A stretch of DNA of 64,000 nt from Carposina sasakii (lineage: Eukaryota > Arthropoda > Insecta > Lepidoptera > Carposinidae). The first letter of the stretch is position 1; each line of letters starts with the position of its first letter. The notes under the pieces were generated by a model. It saw only the letters and a program-made list of their open reading frames with translations. It had not been told where the DNA came from and searched no databases. Positions 1-10,144 of the stretch are shown here, piece by piece. A program made the translations under genes and the position numbers. The DNA lies in assembly GCA_014607495.2 (NCBI GenBank), contig CP053156.1, positions 1,240,001-1,304,000 of the forward strand, read 5' to 3'.

Positions 1-24
1 CTAAACTTTATTATCTATAGGTTT

Positions 25-200
25 ATTAGTAGACGCCCGCGATTCCGTCCACATGGATTACAGAAAAAATAAAAATGATATTTACTCAGAAAAATATTTT
101 TTTAAAATAGAAAGTAGCCTAGATATGTAATTTATTAGACTCTAGATTACCTGGGCAATCGGTTCAGTAGTTTTGGCATGAATGCGCAAAGGGTAGACTT
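25..200 (+). repeat. Degenerate 'gacgcccgcgattccgtcc' interspersed repeat
   Basis: It begins with a version of the 'agacgcccgcgattccgtcc' head and ends with the 'aatcggttcagtagtttt' motif. Better copies of the same family lie near 8876, 12365, 12600, 29280, 37610 and 50187. This type of repeat is abundant in lepidopteran noncoding DNA. The copy is noncoding and diverged. Confidence 0.6.
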
Positions 201-1336
201 AGAAAATTTCGAATTTATGATGATTATAACATAGTATAAGGATTATGCAATTTTGAAAAACCTTTCCACTTATAACCATTTTGAATAGTTTCATTATAAT
301 TTTATTTTTTTAAATACTTTAGTAGTCACTCCCTCTTTTTCTATGCTTTATTTGCATTTTGTTCAAGTCGCCTGTGTTGATCCTGACTTACTGAAGTTGC
401 AAAGGCGGGAGTCACTGTTGTAACAAGAGTGATTTATATTTTAAAAGTGTTGTATAGGTAAAATCTCCGAAATTCACACCGAAATTCGAAATTGAATAGA
501 GGCGGTGCGCCCTGCAGTATGTCACCGTGTGCGACAGTTACATATAGCGCACGACAATGTCCTGAATACACCAGTTTATTCTACTAATAAATGTGTCATC
601 CTGCCAGTGTTGGTTGCAGACCGGCGATACGACATACAATGGTAGTCGAGCAGAATTATCTGCCAAAATGGCGGAATGAGGTCAACACATCGACTACACT
701 GCTAACAAGATGACAACGAGTATCGGGGACTTTTCTTTAATACCCAGTTAATTTATTCCGCAACCCTTCCTTTTTAAAATCGATATTATTTATCATTTAT
801 CTACCTAAATTTTATTTAAAACTAGCGACCGCCCACGACTACGTTCGCGCAAAAGAGAATTTCGTACCAGCATTTACATACCTACATGCAAAGCCGGAGC
901 GGGTGGGTAGTTATACATATTATAAACCTTTTCTTGAATTACTCTATCCAATAAAAAAAACCGTTACGTAGTTTGAAAGATCTAAGCAAATATACGGACA
1001 GACAGACAGCGGGAAGCGACTTTGTTTTGTAATAGGTAGTGATAATACACAAATTGGCAGTAAGCAACAATATTATATGTATTATTTGAAGCTGACAGCC
1101 GAAAAGCCTCCAGCCTGCACTTGACCAGCGTAGTGGGCCTATGGCCCTCCTATGGTATAGGTGGCTGAGGCCTATACTCAGCAGTGGACGTCCTATGGCT
1201 GAAATGAGGATTTGAGGCATTCTTTCCGCGCACGTCTCTTTGAAACCCTCACGACACATTATCTGTCAATTTAAACAGGCCTTTATCCGACCACAATGAT
1301 GTTTTGGCATCGATACTTATAAATTTTATCCCTCAG
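201..1336. other. Intron of the Ig gene, no exon seen
   Basis: AT-rich sequence upstream of the first recognisable Ig exon. No exon for the end of Ig domain 1 was found here, so that part of the gene should lie left of the window. A degraded RTE-type LINE end ('cagcagtggac...ggctga') sits at about 1120-1205. Confidence 0.5.
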
Positions 1337-1489
1337 TGCCCCCGGATATCTACTCGGGCAGCAGCGGCGAGGTGATGGTGCGGGAAGGCGAGAACGTGAC
1401 GCTGCATTGTGCGGCCTCAGGCACGCCAGAGTCCACCATCACGTGGAGAAGGGAGGACTCTAAAGCCATCACTGTTGGGAAACTTGCTG
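1337..1489 (+). CDS. Ig gene exon: first half of Ig domain 2
   Basis: The acceptor 'tttatccctcag' and donor 'gtgagc' bound a 153-nt exon that starts and ends in phase 1. It encodes the VPPDI interdomain start, the '[10 protein letters not shown]' strand with the first disulfide Cys, and the 'ITWRRED' core Trp strand. Confidence 0.85.
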
Positions 1490-4400
1490 GTGAGCTGGTA
1501 CAAATATAAACGGCCCCCTGATTACGTAAAAGCAATAGCAAAGCCGAAGTAAAGCGATAGCGAAAATTGTACAATATTCGCCTTGAAATGTCAAAGTTCC
1601 TTTGAAATTCATTTTACGTAATACGAATTTGACAAGCAATCAGCGATTTTTGTACAATTTTCGCTATCGCTTTGCTTTTGCTAGTTAGGTAATAAGGGGC
1701 GGGAAAGTTTGCGACAATGTTAGTCTTTCACGCAGTTTTCGGGTTCACAACGGGACCATTCACATGACAACGCGGCCACGACGCTGCTGCCACGCGCTGT
1801 TGTGTGATTATTCAATTGTATAGCCAACATTCTGAGGTATACAGGGTGTAAGAAAGAGGTATGTTAAGCGAAATGCTATGAAATTGCCCACTGTAGAGAA
1901 CCTATCCATAAAATTTGAGACAGGAAATCTCAAGTATATTTTTCAAGATTGTATGAGCATTCCTGAGTTGTTTAAGAGTTCTTCATACTATCTGGAAAAA
2001 TTTACATTATTTCGAGTCTCAAATTTTGTGAATAGGTTCTCTACAGTGGGCTACTTTTATAGCTTTTCGCTTAACATACCCTTTTTGTTACACCTTGTAT
2101 AGCTGAAGCTAAAGGCTATACAGTTGAATTGCTTACCGCGAAATTGTTTATCTTGCACTTATAAGCCAAATTACTGTAATCGTTTAACCCTTAGTTTGGC
2201 AAGACTATAATGCGATATTAAATACCACATTATAGTCTCTGCCTACCCCTATGGGACATAGCCATGAGGTTATGTATGTATGTATGTAAACACCACAGTG
2301 AACAAATGGAGCGGTGTCTGGCTCAACCTCACCTCCGTGGGGAGGGACCTGAATGCGGCTTTCCTCTGCATCGCTACCAATGGGGTACCTCCAGCCGTCA
2401 GCAAGCGTATCCAGCTGCATGTCTTATGTATGTATTTAAATAAATAATTATATTTTATAATTTGATACAGTTTGAACAATTAACGTAAGCGATTTTCAAA
2501 TATAAATTGTTTTTTTTTTTCAAGAGCAGATGCTTGTAAAAAGCCTTTCTTATCCTAAAACTTCGGGTGGCATGAGATATATATAAATTCTAATAATAAA
2601 ACATAAGGTACACCTACGTCCCCATGTCCCCTGGAGCCGTATTTTCCCTCAAATGTTATTTGGCCCGTAGTAGGCGAGTTATATTGAATTTTTTTTTCGA
2701 GTAGATATTTTACGTTATTTGCCTTTGGAAACATAATTTCAATCCGACTGAACCAGACCATATAGGATATATTACGTTTCAAATATTGTGTAAAAATAAC
2801 ATTCTTTGTGAAATAAGTAGTTAGGATAATAATAAAACTATATGAAAATGAATGCAACAGGTAAACCTACTGTCCAAACCATGCAAAAGATGGTAGGAGC
2901 ATACATCGGGGACGCTACAACCCTGCACTGCCTAGTCGAAGCTAAACCAACGCCTATTGTGTACTGGACACATATTGATGGATTAAAACTTCAAAATGGT
3001 AAAAAAGACTAAATTATTACCGAATTTCATTTAATTTACAGAACATTAGGTAATGATTTTTTTCTTGCTAACGTTTCTAATGAAATTCTGCTTAAAATAT
3101 TTGATTATACTACATAACAAGACAAAACAAAGGGGGAGACCAACGTGCAGCAGTGGACTGCAATAGGCTGACGATTACGATACAAGAAAGCAATTTTAAT
3201 CATTCCTGTATCTCTCTTTGTAAATGGAATGGAATTTATAAAAAATAATTTAGGGGCACAGCGGTATAATGGTAAGCCATAAAGGTTGATTAATTTAATC
3301 TTTTTACAAAGGTAAAAAGTACCAGAGCGGCATAATGTCGATAAGCTATAAGCACTCATCGACATTGACCATAGTCAATGTGTCCCGGGAAGACATCGGA
3401 TCCTACCAGTGCCACGCTGAAAATGCTATAGGAAGCGCAAAAGACGAAGTTACATTATACAGTAAGTTTTCCCTACATGGGGTACATACTCAATGTTTTC
3501 TATAACCGATTTGCATGGTGGGGCATCTCAAACACACTGTGTCTTAATTTTTATGATAGCTTCTATGTAATTTCTTGTACCTGTGCAATTTCTTTGTCAT
3601 TTATTTGTTCTATCTATCTGGGAATTATTACATCATAGTCTGTATGTATTTTGATGTTCTGTCTATGTCTTTCATACAGTACTCGTATTGTATTGGGTTT
3701 CGCAACACACGTAGAAACTTTTTAACCTTTCACATTTGTACTCGTACTGGTGAAAGATATATTTTAATCTTAATTCAATGAAATATTACAGAAGATCATT
3801 CTTTGCTTCTGATTTCGACAAAGATACACGTTGATCACCTATTTACCTTAGACTCTTAATACTATCTGGAAAAATGAACGATTCACGATCGATCGTCGAT
3901 CATCTAATCACCTTAGATTTTAGGAAAGTAACAATAATAATATGACAGACATTGTTTACGATTTTTATAGCATTAGCGACAACCACGACGACAACTAGCA
4001 CACAAACTGTTACTACAACACTGAAAGAAGACACAACCACATCAGCAATTGTACAACCATGTAAGTGTTTAGTAAAATAAGTAGTATATTAATATTCATT
4101 CTTAGAGATGTAGGTAGGTTATGTAATATGACGTGTTTTCATTGAATGACGCTGAATCATAATTGCCTCAAGTGAAAATACCATAACGTTTACTTTGCCA
4201 AATAGGCGCCGCCGGCGATGCTTGTAAATATATGGTGATTTTTGGTCGTCAACGTTACTGAAAACTACACAATCTCCTCATCATCACGATCATTTTTCTA
4301 ATAAAAAATTCGCCCGATCAAGTAATTTTTTTTTTCTCAATAAAATTACACCGTGTCCCAGCATTTTTTTTTTGCATAAACTTACTTTATATGATCTATA

Positions 4401-5320
4401 GAGTACGTACCCTTCGTTAAGGGTGGCAACGAAAAAACACCCTGTACAGTGCGATCTTATTAATAAACCTAGTCACTTGCCGTTTTCTAAATTTTGCATG
4501 TTACTCTGTCTGTAATAAACTTTTCCATTTAGATTATAAATGAAAGATTTTGAAACTCCTTCATAAACTCGTACCTAAGTGAAATTTATCTTTTGACAGA
4601 TGTAGAATTAGAAGTAAGTGGACGGAAGGAGGCGAAAAACTCGTTTCCCGATCATGACTTCGTCATTGTCATCAGTCAGCATCAAATGCAGAGCCTGGGT
4701 AAGTTAAAAATAAGGCGTTACTTCCACTATAGCTTGCTAGACTGTTGGCCTATGTTGGTGACCTTTGTTCGTCAACGGATCTCCTCATTCCTGATTCGAT
4801 CACGTCTGATATGTATGGATCACGCAGAGAAGACCCGAACATAGTCCTCAGTAAGTGTGTGCTTTTAAGCTTCTTCATGAGATACTACACAGTTAAAGAC
4901 CACGTTTCGATACCGGTAGCACACTATTCAAATAGGTAAATTTAGATAGTTTCAGAGTAGCCATGTACGTTAGGAGGTCAGATTTGGTTTCTCAATGTAA
5001 CTGATAAATAAATAAATAAAAGTGGATAGTAATCACAAATGGTCCGATTCGAGGTACACCCTGTGTACCGTGCGGTGGTGGGCGCAAAAAAGTGACTTTT
5101 AGTTGGGCTATGACAAATGTGCCATAATTTGTTTTTATAATATTCTTTAAAGTGTGTTTACAATCTTTCTTTTAATTTGTATGGTTTTTCAGATATATCT
5201 CCAAGCTCATGACCCGCTGAGACCCTGGACCACTGGGCCCTCTGGTCCTCTGGTTTCAGGAATATGACGTCAACACTATTGCTTGTGAACGCGCTTTTCG
5301 CGTATGTACTAGTAAAGTGA
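1337..5320 (+). CDS. Ig-superfamily adhesion protein, lachesin/DIP type (3' part of gene, exons joined)
   Basis: This is the 3' part of a secreted or membrane-anchored three-Ig adhesion protein like lachesin or the Dpr-interacting proteins, which act at neuron and epithelial surfaces. Exons are 1337-1489, 2299-2427, 2861-2998, 3312-3461, 3971-4060, 4600-4698 and a terminal one from 5193. Every junction is GT-AG and phase 1, and the joined reading has no internal stop up to 5209. Visible domains are Ig2 (VPPDI start, first Cys in 'VTLHCAAS', 'TWRRED', second Cys in '[11 protein letters not shown]'), Ig3 ('[14 protein letters not shown]', 'YWTHIDG', '[12 protein letters not shown]'), then a Thr-rich stalk. 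Ig1 and the signal peptide lie left of the window. The VPPDI and TWRRED motifs favour the DIP/lachesin group, but the exact member is not assigned. The C-terminus is unusual; see the terminal exon. Confidence 0.8.
1841..2100. mobile_element. Fold-back MITE with long inverted arms
   Basis: The ends are 'acagggtgtaagaaagaggt' and its inverse at 2070-2100, and the complementarity continues inwards (GAGAACCTATTC / GAATAGGTTCTC) for about 80 bp per arm. It lies in the intron between the two halves of Ig2. It has no coding capacity; the small open frame inside follows from the arms. Confidence 0.75.
2299..2427 (+). CDS. Ig gene exon: second half of Ig domain 2
   Basis: The acceptor 'aacaccacag' and donor 'gtatgt' give a 129-nt phase 1-1 exon. 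It encodes '[19 protein letters not shown]' and 'SKRIQLHV', which is the second Cys strand and the linker to Ig3. The usual Tyr two residues before the Cys (YxC) is Phe here. A short (TATG)n run sits just before the acceptor. Confidence 0.85.
2861..2998 (+). CDS. Ig gene exon: first half of Ig domain 3
   Basis: A 138-nt phase 1-1 exon encoding 'KPTVQ', '[14 protein letters not shown]' and '[12 protein letters not shown]', the first Cys and Trp strands of Ig3. The acceptor (atgcaacag) has a poor pyrimidine tract, so the left edge is less certain than the right edge at 'aatg|gtaaaa'. Confidence 0.8.
3312..3461 (+). CDS. Ig gene exon: second half of Ig domain 3
   Basis: The acceptor 'ctttttacaaag' and donor 'gtaagt' bound a 150-nt phase 1-1 exon. 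It encodes '[19 protein letters not shown]' and '[16 protein letters not shown]', a textbook D-x-G-x-Y-x-C Ig strand followed by the final beta strand. Confidence 0.88.
3971..4060 (+). CDS. Ig gene exon: threonine-rich stalk
   Basis: The acceptor 'atttttatag' and donor 'gtaagt' bound a 90-nt phase 1-1 exon made mostly of Thr codons ('[19 protein letters not shown]'). It reads as a membrane-proximal, probably O-glycosylated stalk following the last Ig domain. Confidence 0.75.
4230..4447. mobile_element. CACCCTGTA-ended element, same family as 28161-28538
   Basis: It contains 'tttttggtcgtcaacgtt', 'aatctcctcatcatcacgatc' and the end 'aaaaaacaccctgtaca', all shared with 28161-28538. Part of this sequence also occurs inside the larger elements at 7388 and 54526. 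Noncoding. Confidence 0.6.
4600..4698 (+). CDS. Ig gene exon: juxtamembrane linker
   Basis: The acceptor 'tcttttgacag' and donor 'gtaagt' bound a 99-nt phase 1-1 exon. Of the three frames only the one matching the upstream phase is open; it gives a hydrophilic '[15 protein letters not shown]' stretch followed by '[14 protein letters not shown]'. No domain is recognised. Confidence 0.7.
4733..4851 (+). other. Possible extra or cryptic exon of the Ig gene
   Basis: Open sequence ending in a good donor ('ctca|gtaagt') reads '[16 protein letters not shown]' and further in one frame. The acceptors available ('ctatag' at 4732, 'gctag' at 4740) give phase 0 or 2, which does not fit the phase-1 end of the preceding exon. 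It may be chance or a skipped or alternative exon. Confidence 0.25.
5193..5320 (+). CDS. Ig gene terminal exon with in-frame UGA-C stop and GPI-like tail
   Basis: The acceptor 'gtatggtttttcag' is strong. In the required phase the exon reads D-I-S-P-S-S and stops at TGA (5210-5212), followed by C. The same frame then stays open for 35 codons to TGA at 5318-5320. This stretch contains 'SSGFRNM' and ends in a hydrophobic run '[17 protein letters not shown]', the form expected of a GPI-attachment signal: small residues, a short polar spacer, then a hydrophobic end. Lachesin/DIP proteins are normally GPI-anchored. The stop may be read through, may be an error or allele, or an unrecognised splice may avoid it. 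The phase-2 acceptor 'tttcag' at 5259 would not restore the frame from the exons seen here. Confidence 0.6.
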
Positions 5321-5428
5321 GAAAACATTTCAGGATGAAGCCAATTAAATAATTTTGATGTTTGATTGAACTGATCGGTACAAATTTCTATGGAAATCGT
5401 ATACGATATTATATAGGTACGTATATAG

Positions 5429-5914
5429 AATAAACTTCATGAGTGAGATAGGGTAAACCTAGGTTAGATGGATATTAGAACTTATTGTTAATGTTTGTTT
5501 TCATCAGAGGTGACTGTGTTATGATTATGTTACGCCTAATAGAATAAATAAAACGTAAATAATATGGTCGATTCTGACCGTCACAATTACACGTTAACTT
5601 AAAATTAGACAGGTTTGTCTCTCTCCATAACATAAAAGCGACAGAAAGGGACAGGTAGTACTAATCATAAGTTTAGGTTTAAGTGTGACGATCAGATTCG
5701 ACCATATTGTGTAATTAAAGTACCTACTCGTACTGGCAACTTACAGCTACAGTGCAATAATAGTGGTAATTTGTACTAAGTATTTTAAATGTATAATTTT
5801 TAATTTTGTATATAAGAGTATTTGGGCACTACCTTCAAACTGTTCTCCACCAGTACTGGTTAACATGCTATGTAGCATTAAGTTCGTCTTTGTATAATTT
5901 TATACTCCAATAAA
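5429..5914 (+). promoter_or_regulatory. 3' UTR and candidate poly(A) signals of the Ig gene
   Basis: AATAAA hexamers lie at 5429-5434, 5543-5548 and 5909-5914, downstream of the terminal exon. Which one is used cannot be told. A 146-bp inverted-repeat element sits among them. Confidence 0.4.
5562..5707. mobile_element. 146-bp MITE with 'atatggtcga' inverted ends
   Basis: The left end 'atatggtcgattctgaccgtcac' is nearly the reverse complement of the right end 'gtgacgatcagattcgaccatat'. The centre holds 'caggtttgtctctctccataac'. Noncoding. Confidence 0.7.
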
Positions 5915-5940
5915 GAATTTTCTACCTATCTATCTCTGGG

Positions 5941-6693
5941 GATGGTGAAAAGGGAAGCGCTTCCACTAGTAGTTGTTTGGCCCATGTATGTATATATTCC
6001 AATCGTTGTGAGAAACTTCGATATCGCGTTCTAAGATTTTGCATTCGATTGTGGTTCTCTCCTGCATCCCATAGATTCCTCCCTTCCAGACCGGAGGTCG
6101 ATATGTCTTCGGCAGCACCCAGCGTGTACTCTCACAAGTATGCATTCGGGTCAGTGAGTCGACCGGAAAGTGTTGCGACGAGCGTGTAGGCGAGATGCGT
6201 TCTGGTCGGTGAGTCGACTGGGAACGTGTTGAAGGCGATGCGTTCTGGTCTTTGAGGCGACTGGGAACGTGATGCGGCTGATGTGTTCTGGTCTGCGCGT
6301 GGACTGGGAATATGTCGTGCCGTGATGCCGATGCGTGCGTGCGTTGCTAGCAGGTCCAGGAAGCTGCCATGGCGGCTTGTTATGGGTCTGCTGGCTGCTG
6401 GCGTGCTGCTGCTGCTGTCGTGGAAGGAGAGGAGAGATGATACTGCTGTGATGATACATGGTAGTGGAGTGATGCGATGATGGTGATGTTTCTTGAAGGC
6501 TGAAGGTTGCGTATGTCCAGTTCACAGGGGTTACCAGTGTGGGGGTGGTAAAAAGGGAAGCACTTCCGGCCCCATCGGGCCACTAGTGGTTGTTTGGCCC
6601 ATGTATAAGTATATTCCAATCGTTGTGAGAAACTTCGATATCGCGTTTTAGGATTTTGCATTCGATTGTGGTTCTCTCCTGCATCCCATAGGT
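5941..6693. repeat. Direct-repeat pair flanking a degenerate minisatellite
   Basis: About 130-150 bp at 5941-6073 recurs at 6543-6693. Both copies share 'tccaatcgttgtgagaaact', 'tcgatatcgcgtt' and 'gtggttctctcctgcatccc'. Between them, about 6140-6320 holds roughly 45-bp imperfect units ending in 'gactgggaacgtg', followed by a CTG-rich stretch. The open frames here come from this low-complexity sequence. Confidence 0.65.
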
Positions 6694-7387
6694 GGCTCCG
6701 CTACATATCTATGACACTTAAAATCTATACATTAAAAGCAAGTAACCTGTTCTGTTTGGCATTTTTTGATCTTTGTGGCACCTTGTGTTATTACGTACGT
6801 AAATGTAACTAAGTTAGTACTACCTTTTTTTCCATTTTAGATGAGTTTTCGATCAAGCTGTTGTTTTTATTATTAAATAAATATATGTTAACATGCTGTC
6901 TTTTTTCTTATTGTGATTTTTTGACAAACCTGACTCCAAGAATACTAAAGAATTAATTAGTTTGGAAGTCTAATATAGTCAAAGAACAGTAATTCTGTAT
7001 TGGGTCTCATATCTGGACAAAATTCTGAGAAAAGCGGAAGAGAATAAAAGCAAAGAGAACAATTTCCGTTGATATTTTAAATTCGTTTCTTTTCTGGGTA
7101 TACTGGTACCGCTTCATTGTTATGCACTTATTTGCTTAGGTACACAGCTAATAATAAACGATATTCTTAGTAGGTATAACTCCAGTCAAAACTTCAGTGA
7201 AGGAAAAAATCTAAGTACTTAAACAGCGTAGCATAAAGTAAAGTACCTATAGGTAAGTATATTCAAGTTTTTTATAGTATTTTGTGTCATGTCCACCAAC
7301 AGTATACAAATATAAGAATAAATACATTTCAATCAACATTGAAACTTCAATTATGAGATTATGTAGGGCTTACGAATTCAGGAGATA
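6694..7387. other. Intergenic, nothing recognised
   Basis: AT-rich sequence with no open frame or splice pattern that could be supported. Confidence 0.5.
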
Positions 7388-8336
7388 GGGGAAGATTGAG
7401 TAATGCGGGTTACTTAAGCAAGAATTAAAATACAAAAGCTAAAATTAACAAAAATTTTATTGCAACCGCCCCATAACAGAATTTACTTAATCAGCTATAA
7501 TTTGAGATCAGTAATCATCACATTAATCTTTGGGAAATATAAAAGTACAAAAAAAAAACTGATTTTACTAAGTTACGGGTAATTGAGGTCACCTTGTGGG
7601 CAATGAGGATCATACAAAATCTAACACAAATCGCGTCACGTCTGATACAGAGGTATCGTTTGATTCCTGGAGAACTTTCCTCTTTACTCTTTCGGGTGAC
7701 CTTTCTTCGGCAAATTTATCTTCTTTCCTTGCCCTTGCTTTTATGCAGAAAAACGCAGTCTATTTACTCAACTATGGACCCTAATATTTTGTAAACCAGA
7801 CACTTCCCAGGTATGCTTCCATGGAGAAAAATGATCATGATGATGAGGAGATTCCGTAGATTTCGGGAACGTTGACGACCAAAAATCACTCTGTATATTT
7901 TTCCTTTCCCCTATCTTTTTCTTTGGGTGGCGGTCACTAGCGGGCAATGGGGATCACCCGATTCTCATTACCCACAAGTATTTTATGAAGAAAAAATAAT
8001 AAACACAAAATATACATTAGAAAAACTCGGGATTTAAGTAGGAAATCATTACACCAAATGTACAAGTAAAGGCGTAAAAAAGTAACATACAAGTAGATCA
8101 ATAACTATAAAAGTTACTGTATATTTTGCGTTCGTGAAAATTTACATCGGTGAGTCGCAAAAACAAAACACACCTCTCATTCTCTATGCTGTCGCCATAC
8201 CCATGCGGCACGCTCACAGCGACGGCGAGGGGAACAGAGCGAGCAGGGAGGACCCTTAACGCGTTTCTATTAGTGTTACTTTTGGAGATGTGTGGGGGAC
8301 CACTATTACCCGCTGACTCCCATTACCCGATCTTCC
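7388..8336. mobile_element. 949-bp nonautonomous DNA transposon, copy 1
   Basis: The left end 'ggggaagattgagtaatg' matches the right end 'cattacccgatcttcc' as an imperfect inverted repeat, continued by 'ggagtca/tgactcc' in the second copy. That copy is at 54526-55432 in the same orientation. The interior contains a 'ccaggtatgcttccatggag' to 'gttgacgaccaaaaatcact' segment related to the CACCCTGTA-ended family at 28161, so it is a composite. No transposase is seen. Confidence 0.75.
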
Positions 8337-8875
8337 ATAGCGCTCTACTGCAATATAATTTTTGATTTTTTGAGAGATGCACTAAAATATTTGTTTTTTA
8401 GGTTTCACAAGTACCAATAAAGGATATTATTTTGTGAATCCGTCGAAGTTGTAGACGGTAGATCTCCAGACAAGCATTACCATCCATATCCTACCTGAGC
8501 ATACTCGAATGCTTGCTTTCATCTCAAAATATTATTAAAAAATCATAATAATGCACCTAGATCTATTGAGGTAGGTACATCTACAGTAATTAATATTGGT
8601 AGAGCGTTCCCCAAAGCATTTCCGTTTGATTCCCATTTCGAAATAGCAATCGGCCTTCTGTACCGTGTACCTCGATTTACATGGCCAAAGTGAGTGTCCA
8701 ATATCTAACGCTCAACTCTAGATGCCAGTTTCCAAGAAGCCAATTAAGGAAGAGACATGACTTTGCTGTATTTTTACAAAAACGAGGGTTAAACTTTCAC
8801 AGAGTCTATATCTTTTTCACTTTTAGACAAATAAAATAACTAATTTTTATAACCTAGATAGAAAAATATACCAAA

Positions 8876-9185
8876 CTAGTGGACGCCCGCGACTCCGTCC
8901 GCGTGGACTACAGAAAAAACAAAATGTCGAAATTATCCGGGATAAAGACATTTTCCAATATATCTCAAATATATATGTCAAAACTGCATCGAAATCGGTT
9001 CAGCCGTTTCTGAGATTAGCGTGCACAAACGCGCAGACAAACCGACAAACAGACAAAAATTCCAAAAATCATTATTTTGGGTACCTACTATTGCGTTGAT
9101 AAAGGTCTCCCATAATATTTTTTTCTTAATATCTTCCATGTACAGACAGCGATCTGTTACATTTTTATTATATGTATAGATAGAT
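8876..9185 (+). repeat. 'gacgcccgcgactccgtccgcgtgg' interspersed repeat
   Basis: A good copy with the head 'gtggacgcccgcgactccgt', 'aacaaaatgtcgaaattatc' and the tail 'atcggttcagccgtttctga' then 'gcgcagacaaaccgacaaac'. It is nearly the same as 29280-29625. Noncoding. Confidence 0.75.
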
Positions 9186-10000
9186 AAAATAACCGCCCTT
9201 AAAAATCTATTCGTTGGTTTATTCGTGAAAAATCCAAACATCCATTCTCACAAACTTTAACATTTATAACATTAGAACTAGTATATTTTCTCCAGTAGGT
9301 ACGTTAAAACGTTCCTAGATATTATCCAATTCCACACGAATAGGTATAAAGAAACCCAGCTAAACACAGTTTATATTTAAGTACAGTTGTAAAGTTGTCT
9401 TTCGTAGCGAGTGTAAACCCCAAAGCTTGTTATAAAGAGTTGATGGCTCCAGCGTGCCCGCGCGAAGGAAAGTTTTCGTCTTGTTGGTTTTGTAACCCGT
9501 TTCATCGAGATACGACTATAAGTAGTTTTGCATAAATATGTAGTACCTATATAACATGTTTGGAATACATGAAAAAATATAAATATCATGTGAAAATTAC
9601 GAACTTGTTTTAAAGAAATCGTCATAATTAAAATCGAAAAGAGTATAGGTATAAAGTAATAAAAGTATACGAATAATATTCGATCTAGTGAATTTTTGTT
9701 CAAAGCAAGTTTTATACATTTTACTGGTTAAAAAATGAATTGGAAGCAAAGTCGATTTTAAAAGTGATTTTGAGTGCCATTTTGAGTGCCATTGAGCATT
9801 TTCTCATTATACTATAGGTAGGAGCAATGTTACATGTTCGCATTGGCATCATGTAGGATTTTTTTTTGAAATTTGCTTGTTTCATATGAGGTGGACTAGT
9901 GTAACAAATACCTAAATAAATAATTTCACTTACATTTGTCATAAGTATTACAGTCAATTTGACTTTCCTTCGATTAATATTAAGGTCGCAAATCCTTTAT
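9186..10000. other. Intergenic, nothing recognised
   Basis: No coding exon was supported. A short GC-richer patch near 9440-9490 has no identifiable product. The right edge holds the AATAAA of the bombyxin-like gene. Confidence 0.4.
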
Positions 10001-10001
10001 T
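9996..10001 (-). terminator. Poly(A) signal AATAAA of the bombyxin-like gene
   Basis: AATAAA on the minus strand, 25 nt past the stop codon. Confidence 0.5.
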
Positions 10002-10025
10002 ATGTTCTGTTAGTGCCCAACAATC

Positions 10026-10144
10026 TCAGCAGTTTAGTATTGTGCTGGGCGCGTAGGGTTTCAAGCAGCACTCGTCAGCCAGGCCTTGCCTCTTTGTCCC
10101 GGGGCCAGCCGCGGAGGGAGCCCTGGCGACCAAGCCAGTGCCAT
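10026..10144 (-). CDS. Bombyxin-like gene exon 2: C-peptide end and A chain
   Basis: An in-frame TAG just upstream forces the acceptor to the last AG ('gatgaagatag'), which gives phase 1 and matches exon 1, although its pyrimidine tract is weak. It encodes a Gly/Ala/Pro-rich C-peptide end, TKR, then the A chain. The stop TGA follows the last Cys directly, as in bombyxins. The exon is clearly richer in GC than its surroundings. Confidence 0.8.

Noticed and set aside
6151..6661. Overlapping open frames on both strands, His/Ser/Gln-rich
   Set aside because: They come from the minisatellite and CTG-rich stretch; no start context, splice sites or domain.
9377..9703. 108-codon minus frame
   Set aside because: AT-rich hydrophobic composition, no motif, no poly(A) or splice support.
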